DNA of 64,000 bases from Pseudomonas sp. LS.1a (GTDB lineage Bacteria > Pseudomonadota > Gammaproteobacteria > Pseudomonadales > Pseudomonadaceae), in contig NZ_CP092827.1 in NCBI RefSeq assembly GCF_022533585.1, forward strand, positions 2,520,001 through 2,584,000. Reading direction: 5' to 3'. The notes beneath the pieces were generated by a model that was not told the DNA's origin, searched no databases, and saw only the letters and a list, made by a program, of their open reading frames with translations. Positions 17,633-24,788 of this stretch are shown here, piece by piece. Position numbers and translations under genes: made by a program. Every line of letters starts with the position of its first letter. Position 1 is the stretch's first letter.

Positions 17633-19174
17633 ATGCAACTGATTGCCAAGTCCGGTGACCTTGCCGTCATCCGTCTCAACCCGCTGGACAACGTGCTCAT
17701 CGCCCGCCAGGCCCTGCCGCAAGGCCTGCGCCTGGACGCCGAGGCGATTACCGTGCGCCAGCCGATCCCTTCGGGCCACAAGGTCGCTGCCGAACGGGTG
17801 GAGCAGGGCCAGCCCCTGCGCCGTTACGGGCAGATCATCGGTTTTGCCTCGCAGGCCATCGAAGCCGGCGAACACGTGCATGTGCACAACGTGCAGATGG
17901 GCGATTTCGCCCGTGACTACGCCTTTGGTGTCGACACCCGCAACCAGCCCGGCAGCGAAGCGCAGTTTCAGGGCATCGTGCGCGCCGATGGCCGGGTCGC
18001 TACCCGCAACTATATCGGCATCCTCACCTCGGTGAACTGCTCGGCAACCGTGGCCCGGGCCGTGGCCGACCATTTCCGCCGCGACATTCACCCTGAAGTG
18101 CTGGCCGCTTACCCGAACATCGACGGCGTGGTGGCGCTGACCCACGGCGCCGGCTGTGCGGTGGACCCCAGCGGTGAAGCCCTGGGCCTGTTGCGTCGCA
18201 CCCTGGCCGGGTACGCCGTACATCCCAATTTTGCCGCCGTGCTGATCATTGGTCTGGGCTGCGAAACCAACCAGATCGAAAGCCTGCTGGAAACCCAGGG
18301 CCTGCAGGCCAGCGCCCAGCTGCGCGCGTTCACCATCCAGGGTATCGGCGGCACTTCCAAAACCATCGCTGCCGGCATCGAACAGGTCAAGGCGCTGCTG
18401 GCCGAGGCCAACCAGGTACAGCGTCAACCGGTCAGTGCGCGGCACCTGGTGGTCGGCCTGCAGTGTGGCGGTTCCGATGGCTATTCCGGCATTACCGCCA
18501 ACCCTGCGTTGGGCAATGCCGTCGACCGCCTGGTGGCGGCCGGTGGCACCGCGATCCTGTCCGAGACCCCGGAAATCTACGGTGCCGAGCACCTGCTGAC
18601 CCGCCGGGCGGTCAGCCGCGAGGTCGGCGAAAAGCTGGTGGCCCGCATCCGCTGGTGGGAAGACTACTGCCAGCGCATGAACGCCGCACTGAACAACAAC
18701 CCCTCGGCCGGCAACAAGGCCGGGGGCCTGACCACCATCCTCGAGAAGTCCCTCGGCGCGGTGGCCAAGGCCGGCTCCAGCAACCTGGTCGACGTGTACC
18801 AGTACGCGGAAGCGGTGCGTGCCCAGGGCCTGGTGTTCATGGATACCCCCGGCTACGACCCGGTTTCGGCCACCGGCCAGGTGGCTGGCGGGGCCAACCT
18901 GATCGCCTTCACCACCGGCCGTGGCTCGGCCTACGGCTGCGCCCCGGCGCCGTCGATCAAGCTGGCGACCAACAACCGGGTGTTCGAGCACCAGGAAGAA
19001 GACATGGACGTCAATTGCGGCGGCATCGCCGACGGCTCCACCAGCATCGAGGAACGCGGCGCATTCATCTTCCAGCAGATGCTGCGCATCGCTTCCGGGG
19101 AGCGCAGCAAGAGCGAACAGCACGGCTACGGGCAGAACGAGTTCGTGCCCTGGCAGATCGGTGCCGTGACCTGA
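17633..19174 (+). CDS. UxaA-family sugar-acid dehydratase (altronate/galactarate dehydratase-like)
   Basis: 513 aa, close to E. coli UxaA (495 aa). An N-terminal SAF domain (about residues 1-95) with HVHVHNVQMGDFARDYAFG is followed by the GD-AH domains. Visible family features are TRNYIGILTSVNCSATVAR (about 123-141), the cysteine-containing THGAGCAVD and GLGCETNQIE, LQCGGSDGYSGITANPALG and the C-terminal MDVNCGGIADG. The family is iron-dependent and removes water from altronate, galactarate or related acids to give 2-keto-3-deoxy acids. It heads a run of four genes on the same strand (dehydrogenase, FAH hydrolase, MFS). The substrate cannot be fixed from sequence. Confidence 0.87.
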   Translation: MQLIAKSGDLAVIRLNPLDNVLIARQALPQGLRLDAEAITVRQPIPSGHKVAAERVEQGQPLRRYGQIIGFASQAIEAGEHVHVHNVQMGDFARDYAFGVDTRNQPGSEAQFQGIVRADGRVATRNYIGILTSVNCSATVARAVADHFRRDIHPEVLAAYPNIDGVVALTHGAGCAVDPSGEALGLLRRTLAGYAVHPNFAAVLIIGLGCETNQIESLLETQGLQASAQLRAFTIQGIGGTSKTIAAGIEQVKALLAEANQVQRQPVSARHLVVGLQCGGSDGYSGITANPALGNAVDRLVAAGGTAILSETPEIYGAEHLLTRRAVSREVGEKLVARIRWWEDYCQRMNAALNNNPSAGNKAGGLTTILEKSLGAVAKAGSSNLVDVYQYAEAVRAQGLVFMDTPGYDPVSATGQVAGGANLIAFTTGRGSAYGCAPAPSIKLATNNRVFEHQEEDMDVNCGGIADGSTSIEERGAFIFQQMLRIASGERSKSEQHGYGQNEFVPWQIGAVT

Positions 19175-19209
19175 TCGCCAAGCCCTGTCCCATTTCCGAG
19201 GCAACCGCA

Positions 19210-20268
19210 ATGACTCAAACCACACATTACAACGTGCAAGCGCTTACCACCTTCGTCGAGCGGCTGTTCGAAAAGGCCGGCGCCGATACCGAAGTTGCCC
19301 AGGTCGTGACCCGGGTACTGCTCGAAGGCGAATTGCTGGGCCATCGCACCCATGGCCTGAACCTGGTCAGCCGCTACATCGACGGCATGCACAGCGGGCA
19401 GGTCAAGGCCCGTGCACAGGCACTGGAGCAGGTGTCCGACAGTGGTATTTCCAGCCTGTTCGATGGCCACTACGTGTTGGGGCCGTACTGCGTCAGCCGT
19501 GCTTTGGACTGCGCGGCAAAAGGCGCGGCCGGGCAGGGCATCGGTATCGCCGTGGTACGCCGCGCCGCGCATATCGGCTGCCTGGCAGCCTACCTCAAGC
19601 CCTACACCGACCAGGGCCTGGTGGCCGTGCTGTATTCCTCGGACCCGTCAGTGGGGCTGGTCTGCGCCCATGGCGGCGTCGACCCGGTCTACACCCCCAA
19701 CCCGATTGCCGCGGGTATCCCGACCCGGGGCGAGCCGATTCTGCTGGACGTCAGCATGTCTACCGTCACCCTCGGCCTGGTCGGCCAGTGCCGCGATGCC
19801 GGCAGCCGTCTGCCACACCCGGTGCTGGTGAGCAATGACGGGCAACTGAGCGACGACCCGCGTGACTTCTTCACCAGCCCGCCAGGCAGCATCCTGCCCC
19901 TGGGTGGCCAGGCCTTTGGCCACAAAGGGTTTGCTCTGGCGCTGCTGGTCGAAGCCCTGACCTCGGGGCTGGCCGGCCACGGGCGCAAGGATGCACCAGA
20001 CCAGTGGGGGGCCTCGGCCACGGCCGTGGTCATCGACCCGCGTTTCTTCGGTGGCCTGCAAGCGTTCACCGACGAAACCAGCTTCCTCGGCCAGCTGGTC
20101 CTGGCCAGCCGGCCGCTCGATGCTGAGCGCCCGGTGCGCCTGCCTGGGCAAGCTGGCCTCGCCCTGCGCCGCCAAGCGCTGGAGCAGGGGGCACGTCTTT
20201 CACCACAGCTGGTGGCTGACCTTGACCGGCTGGCCGTGCAGCTGCAACTGCCAGCACTTTCCCAATGA
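19210..20268 (+). CDS. Ldh-family (malate/L-lactate/ureidoglycolate type) NAD(P)-dependent dehydrogenase
   Basis: 352 aa from ATG 19210. The frame remains open a long way upstream, but that part is antisense-type noise inside the dehydratase gene. The protein belongs to the MDH2/YlbC/DpkA fold (not the Rossmann type). LLEGELLGHRTHGLNLVSRY (about 39-58) contains the family His, RRAAHIGCLAAYL and TPNPIAAGIPT are the usual substrate and cofactor segments, and GGQAFGHKGFALALLVEALT is the conserved C-terminal lobe motif. In this operon it probably oxidises the 2-keto-3-deoxy acid made by the dehydratases before hydrolytic cleavage; that role is inferred from context. Confidence 0.87.
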   Translation: MTQTTHYNVQALTTFVERLFEKAGADTEVAQVVTRVLLEGELLGHRTHGLNLVSRYIDGMHSGQVKARAQALEQVSDSGISSLFDGHYVLGPYCVSRALDCAAKGAAGQGIGIAVVRRAAHIGCLAAYLKPYTDQGLVAVLYSSDPSVGLVCAHGGVDPVYTPNPIAAGIPTRGEPILLDVSMSTVTLGLVGQCRDAGSRLPHPVLVSNDGQLSDDPRDFFTSPPGSILPLGGQAFGHKGFALALLVEALTSGLAGHGRKDAPDQWGASATAVVIDPRFFGGLQAFTDETSFLGQLVLASRPLDAERPVRLPGQAGLALRRQALEQGARLSPQLVADLDRLAVQLQLPALSQ

Positions 20269-20288
20269 ATGACAGTAAGGGTACACAG

Positions 20289-21506
20289 ATGACTGATCGA
20301 GCGAACGGCAAGCGACCGCTGCCTCTGAATCACGATGCCAGCGCGTTCGACAGCGGCAGTTGGGTAGGGCGGGTCTGGCTGCCGGAGCAGGGCCCTGCGG
20401 TGGTGCTGGTGAAGGCCGGCGCCGTGCACGATATCAGCCCCTATGTAGCCACTGTCTCGGCCCTGCTGGAAGTGGCCGACCCGGTCGCCTACCTGCGCAG
20501 CCTGCCGCTGGCCGAACCGCTGGTCGGGCTGCCAGCCTTGCTGGGCAACAGCGACCCGGCCCAGCGCGACCCGCACCAGCCATGGCTGCTGGCACCCATC
20601 GACCTGCAGGCGGTGAAGGCCGCTGGTGTGACCTTCGCCACCAGCCTGCTGGAGCGCGTGGTGGAAGAGCAGGCCAAGGGCGACCCGGCCAAGGCCGATG
20701 CAATCCGTGACACCTTGGCCAGCCGCATCGGCGCCGACCTGTCGCAGATCGTGCCGGGCTCGGCCCAGGCCGAAGCGCTGCGCAAGGTGCTGGTGGAGCA
20801 AGGCCTTTGGTCGCAGTACCTGGAAGTGGGTATTGGCCCGGATGCCGAGGTGTTCACCAAGGCTCAGCCGCTGTCGGCGGTCGGCCACGGCGCCGACATT
20901 GGCATCCACCCCAAGTCGAGCTGGAACAACCCGGAGCCGGAGGTGGTGCTGGCGGTGTCGAGTGATGGTCGCATCAAGGGCGCGATGCTCGGCAACGACG
21001 TCAACCTGCGCGACTTCGAAGGCCGCAGCGCCTTGCTGCTGTCAAAAGCCAAGGACAACAATGCCTCCACCGCGCTGGGCCCGCTGCTGCGCCTGTTCGA
21101 CGAAAGTTTCGGGCTGGATGATGTGCGCGCCGCCGAAGTGGACTTGCAGGTGACGGGCGAAGACGGTTTCATCCTCGCCGGCCGCAGCTCCATGCGCCAG
21201 ATCAGCCGCGACCCGCAGGACCTGGTGCAGCAAACCCTCAACGAGAACCATCAGTACCCCGACGGCCTGGTGCTGTTCCTCGGTACCTTGTTCGCCCCTA
21301 CGCAGGACCGCGACCAACCGGGCAACGGTTTCACCCACAAGCCGGGCGATGTGGTGAGCATCAGCAACCCGCACCTGGGTACCCTGTGCAACCGCGTGAC
21401 CACCAGCGACCTGGCGCCGCAGTGGGACTTTGGCCTGCGTGCGCTGATCCACAGCCTCGGCCGGCGCGGGCTGCTGGAGGTCGCAACCACCGCGCGCCAG
21501 CCTTGA
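20289..21506 (+). CDS. Fumarylacetoacetate-hydrolase-family enzyme (probable diketo-deoxy acid hydrolase)
   Basis: 405 aa from ATG 20289, which has AAGG upstream. An ATG at 20265 overlaps the previous stop but lacks a ribosome-binding site. The FAH fold occupies about residues 170-400. Metal ligands are visible as NNPEPEVVLAV (two Glu) and GNDVNLRDFEGRS (Asp), followed by KAKDNNASTALGP. FAH enzymes cleave carbon-carbon bonds in 2,4-diketo acids or dehydrate 2-keto-3-deoxy acids. In the known non-phosphorylative L-fuconate route a FAH enzyme hydrolyses 2,4-diketo-3-deoxy-L-fuconate to pyruvate and L-lactate, and the neighbouring dehydrogenase supports such a job here. Confidence 0.85.
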   Translation: MTDRANGKRPLPLNHDASAFDSGSWVGRVWLPEQGPAVVLVKAGAVHDISPYVATVSALLEVADPVAYLRSLPLAEPLVGLPALLGNSDPAQRDPHQPWLLAPIDLQAVKAAGVTFATSLLERVVEEQAKGDPAKADAIRDTLASRIGADLSQIVPGSAQAEALRKVLVEQGLWSQYLEVGIGPDAEVFTKAQPLSAVGHGADIGIHPKSSWNNPEPEVVLAVSSDGRIKGAMLGNDVNLRDFEGRSALLLSKAKDNNASTALGPLLRLFDESFGLDDVRAAEVDLQVTGEDGFILAGRSSMRQISRDPQDLVQQTLNENHQYPDGLVLFLGTLFAPTQDRDQPGNGFTHKPGDVVSISNPHLGTLCNRVTTSDLAPQWDFGLRALIHSLGRRGLLEVATTARQP

Positions 21507-21571
21507 GCGGCGCGCTGCGTCAGGGAGGGCGTAGCATCAACGAAGGATCGTCAAGGCGCTGACAGCGCGGC

Positions 21572-21586
21572 AACAATAATAATAAA
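21572..21586 (+). promoter_or_regulatory. Strong candidate Hfq/Crc site before the second MFS gene
   Basis: AACAATAATAATAAA has five consecutive AAN triplets. It runs directly into the AAGG Shine-Dalgarno and ends 10 nt before the start codon. This is a near-ideal catabolite-repression (CA) motif. Confidence 0.7.
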
Positions 21587-21595
21587 GGTCATCAC

Positions 21596-22912
21596 ATGAA
21601 GCCTATGAAGAAGTACCAACGCATCACCGTCGTGTTCCTGCTGCTGATCGGTATCGTCAACTACCTGGACCGTAGTGCGCTGTCGATCGCCAACACCTCG
21701 ATCCAGAAAGACATGATGATCAGCCCGTCGCAGATGGGCATCCTGTTGTCGGCGTTTTCCATTGCCTATGCCTTCGCCCAGCTGCCGATGGGCATGATCA
21801 TCGACCGCCTGGGCAGCAAGATCGCCCTCGGCGCCTCGCTGCTGGGCTGGTCGGTGGCACAGGCCGCGTTCGGCATGGTCAACAGCTTTGCCGGCTTCAT
21901 GGGCCTGCGGGTGCTGCTGGGGATTGGCGAGGCACCGATGTTCCCGTCGGCGGCCAAGGCCCTGTCGGAGTGGTTCGATGCCAACGAACGCGGCACCCCG
22001 ACCGGCGTGGTCTGGTCCTCGACCTGCCTCGGCCCGTGCCTGGCGCCACCCTTGCTGACACTGTTCATGGTCAACTTCGGCTGGCGCGGCATGTTCATCA
22101 TCACAGGCGTGATCGGCGTGGTGCTGGCGCTGTGCTGGTTGACCTTCTACAAAAGCAAGGCACGCTACCTGGCGGAGCTTGCTGCCGAAGGCAAGCCGCT
22201 GCCAGGCGAACAGCCGGCGCCGGTAGCCGCTGCACCAGCGCCGAAGGCCTCCTACTTTGCCGGCTGGCTCGACCTGTTCAAGCACCGCAGCACCTGGGGT
22301 GCGGTACTGGGCTTCATGGGCGTGATCTACATGCTCTGGCTGCACCTGACCTGGCTACCTGGCTACTTCGAGCGTGAGCACGGCCTGGACCTGTACAAGA
22401 CTGCCTGGGTGGTGTCGCTGGCCTACGGCTTTGGCGCAGCGGGCACGATCGTCGCCGGGCGCTTCTGCGACGTGCTGGTCAAGCGCGGCATGAGCGTGCT
22501 GGCCAGTCGCAAGTTCAGCGTCATCACCGGCCTGGTGCTGGCGGCACTGTTCACCTTGCCGCTGTCGTTCGTCACCGGCCTGACCGGTTGCATCATCCTG
22601 CTGTGCCTGGCGTTGTTCAGCATCAACATGGCCAGTGCCACCGCCTGGATGATCGTCAACACCATCGTCGACAGCCAGCGCGTGGCCTCGTTTGGCTCGA
22701 TCCAGAACTTCGGCGGCTACATTGCCGGCTCGGTGGCGCCGATCGTCACCGGCTTCAGCATCCAGTACTCGGGTTCGTTCACCACGGCGTTCATGATCAG
22801 TGCAGGGGTGGCGCTGTGTTCGGCGGTGGCGTACTTCCTGCTGCTGCAGGCGCCGATTGGCAGTGCCAAGGTCAAGGCGGCGGAGATGGTCGGGGCGACG
22901 GAACAGGTGTGA
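21596..22912 (+). CDS. MFS transporter, ACS family, sugar-acid uptake
   Basis: 438 aa with about 12 membrane helices. The first helix ends in NYLDRSALSIANTSIQKDM, close to hexuronate, glucarate and galactonate carriers of E. coli (ExuT, GudP, DgoT group). LRVLLGIGEAPMFPSAAKAL, then SEWFDANERGTPTG, is the conserved loop between helices 4 and 6. The central cytoplasmic loop is Ala/Pro-rich (about 205-220). It ends the dehydratase-dehydrogenase-FAH operon 89 bp after the FAH gene. It should import the operon's substrate. It is distinct in sequence from the first MFS carrier at 12620, so the island may take up two different acids. Confidence 0.88.
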   Translation: MKPMKKYQRITVVFLLLIGIVNYLDRSALSIANTSIQKDMMISPSQMGILLSAFSIAYAFAQLPMGMIIDRLGSKIALGASLLGWSVAQAAFGMVNSFAGFMGLRVLLGIGEAPMFPSAAKALSEWFDANERGTPTGVVWSSTCLGPCLAPPLLTLFMVNFGWRGMFIITGVIGVVLALCWLTFYKSKARYLAELAAEGKPLPGEQPAPVAAAPAPKASYFAGWLDLFKHRSTWGAVLGFMGVIYMLWLHLTWLPGYFEREHGLDLYKTAWVVSLAYGFGAAGTIVAGRFCDVLVKRGMSVLASRKFSVITGLVLAALFTLPLSFVTGLTGCIILLCLALFSINMASATAWMIVNTIVDSQRVASFGSIQNFGGYIAGSVAPIVTGFSIQYSGSFTTAFMISAGVALCSAVAYFLLLQAPIGSAKVKAAEMVGATEQV

Positions 22913-22919
22913 ATTCCGG

Positions 22920-22936
22920 GGGGCGCTTTGCGCCCC
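22920..22936. terminator. Hairpin after the MFS gene
   Basis: GGGGCGC, TTT, GCGCCCC: a perfect 7-bp stem starting 8 nt after the stop codon. There is no T-run, so termination may be inefficient or Rho-assisted. Confidence 0.5.
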
Positions 22937-23024
22937 AATCGCGACGCAAGGCCGCTCCCACAGGTATCGTGCTGGTTTCAACAGCACTGCAATACCTGTG
23001 GGAGCGGCCTTGCGTCGCGATTGG
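22935..23024. repeat. Paired REP element with perfect 33-bp arms
   Basis: Arms 22935-22967 and 22992-23024 are exact inverted copies over 33 bp around a 24-bp spacer that itself contains GCTGG and CAGC. They carry the GTGGGAGCGGCCTTGCGTCGC type of REP core. Confidence 0.9.
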
Positions 23025-23138
23025 GCTGCAAAGCAGCCCCCAAGCCGATAGCCGATTGTTGAGCGACCCACGGCACTTGCCAGGCACACTGGTCTGTATG
23101 TATAACCAGTATCCATTCCAGCCGCCTGACCCCAGCCC

Positions 23139-24788
23139 GTGATCGCCCATTCCGTCGACGACCCGTTCTATTACCTGCACAACTTCCGCCAGGTGCTGCT
23201 GTGGGTCGAACAGCGCTACGAAGACCTGCTCGATGATCAGGAACTCGCTTTCATCCGCACCTTCAGCCAACTGCACGCCCCGGCACAAGCCCTGATGGTG
23301 CGCATGGTCATGCGCAAAGGCGAGCTGTTTCGCAGTGATCGCCTCGACTATGCCGAAATCGGCGATACCGGGCAGGCCCTGCAGCCGTTGCTGGCCCTCG
23401 GCTGGGTACAGGAACCTGCGCAACTGGCGCTGGAGCAACTGTTCGTCTTGCTGCGCAAGGACGAACTTGCCCGCTGTTTTGCCCCGCAGCTGAGCCGTCC
23501 CCGCGCCGCCAAGCATGACCTGCTTGCACAGCTGCAACCCTTGGGCCTGCAAGCCCGGTCATTGGCCGAGTGGTTTCCGGACAGCGGCGTGCGCATCCTC
23601 CAGTGGTGCCTGCAACCCTTGTGCGACCGCATGCGCCTGCTGTTCTTCGGCAACCTGTACCAGGACTGGTCGGACTTCGTCCTTGCCGACCTCGGTGTGC
23701 TGCGCTACGAACAGGTGCCGTTCAGTGCCGATTCGCGTGCCCTGCAGCAACGTGCCGAAGTCGACCTGGCCATGGCCTTGCACCAATGCGCCGAGCGCCT
23801 GGAGCAGGGCGACGAGCCGCTGTCGATCCTGGCTGCCATGCAAGGCCTGCGCAGCGACAACCCGTGGCTGGCCCGGCGCCATGCGCGCCTGCAGTTCGCC
23901 CTGGGCCAGCAATGCGAACGCCTGGGTGACTGGGCGCAGGCCATGGCGGTCTACGCGCAGTGCAGCCATGCCCAGGCGCGCATCCGCCAGGTGCGGGTGC
24001 TGGAGCGCAGCGAGCAGTGGCCCCAGGCCCATGCGCTGGCGCTGCAACTGGCGGCGGCACCGGCCAACGCCCTGGAAGTGCAGGCGCTGGAGCGCATGTT
24101 GCCACGCCTGGCCCGCAAGCTAGGTGGCCCGCCACAGCGGCGCCAGCGTGTCGCGCCCCTGGACCTGATCGAGCTGGAGCTGCCCCGGGAACTGGCAGCG
24201 CTGGGCGTGGAGGAAGCGGTACGCCAGCACCTGGCCGAAGACGGTGGGCCAGTGCATTACGTGGAGAACACGCTGTTCAACAGCCTGTTCGGCTTGCTGT
24301 GCTGGGAGGCGATCTTCGCCCCGGTGCCTGGCGCGTTCTTCAACCCGTTTCAGGCCGCCCCGCAGGACCTGCACGACAGCGACTTCCAGCAACGCCGCAG
24401 TGCTCTGTTCGAACGTTGCCTGGCGCGGCTTGACGATGGCAGCCATCACCGGGCGATTCTCGACTGCTACGCCGCCAAGCAAGGCCTGCAGTCGCCGTTC
24501 GTGTTCTGGTCCATGCTCAGTGAAGAATTGCTTGAGCAAGCCTTGGCCTGCCTGCCGGCAGCCCATTTGAAACAGTGCTTCCTGCGCCTGCTGCAGGATA
24601 TCCGCAACAACCGCGCCGGTATGCCCGACCTGATCCAGTTCTGGCCCCAACAGGGCCGCTACCGCATGGTCGAAGTCAAGGGGCCCGGCGACCGCCTGCA
24701 GGACAACCAGCTGCGCTGGCTGGAGTTCTGCCGGGCCCACGGCCTGCCCGTCGCGGTGTGCCATGTGCGCTGGAGCGAAACGCCGTGA
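23139..24788 (+). CDS. FAN1-type VRR-NUC structure-specific nuclease
   Basis: 549 aa from GTG 23139; the nearest upstream ATG is out of frame. The long helical N-terminal and middle parts (about 1-400) match bacterial FAN1. The C-terminal VRR-NUC domain (about 420-549) has the PD-(D/E)XK core: Glu in VENTLFNSLFGLLCWEAIF, PDLIQFW (about 496-502) and EVKGPGDRLQDNQ (about 512-524). Family members cut 5' flaps and unhook interstrand crosslinks; the P. aeruginosa homologue is structurally known. The stop codon overlaps the GTG start of the helicase by four bases (GTGA), so the two are made together and probably act in one DNA-repair step. Confidence 0.88.
   Translation: MIAHSVDDPFYYLHNFRQVLLWVEQRYEDLLDDQELAFIRTFSQLHAPAQALMVRMVMRKGELFRSDRLDYAEIGDTGQALQPLLALGWVQEPAQLALEQLFVLLRKDELARCFAPQLSRPRAAKHDLLAQLQPLGLQARSLAEWFPDSGVRILQWCLQPLCDRMRLLFFGNLYQDWSDFVLADLGVLRYEQVPFSADSRALQQRAEVDLAMALHQCAERLEQGDEPLSILAAMQGLRSDNPWLARRHARLQFALGQQCERLGDWAQAMAVYAQCSHAQARIRQVRVLERSEQWPQAHALALQLAAAPANALEVQALERMLPRLARKLGGPPQRRQRVAPLDLIELELPRELAALGVEEAVRQHLAEDGGPVHYVENTLFNSLFGLLCWEAIFAPVPGAFFNPFQAAPQDLHDSDFQQRRSALFERCLARLDDGSHHRAILDCYAAKQGLQSPFVFWSMLSEELLEQALACLPAAHLKQCFLRLLQDIRNNRAGMPDLIQFWPQQGRYRMVEVKGPGDRLQDNQLRWLEFCRAHGLPVAVCHVRWSETP

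Noticed and set aside
17579..19225. 548-codon minus-strand open frame
   Set aside because: It is antisense to the UxaA-family gene, with low-complexity composition and no family motif.
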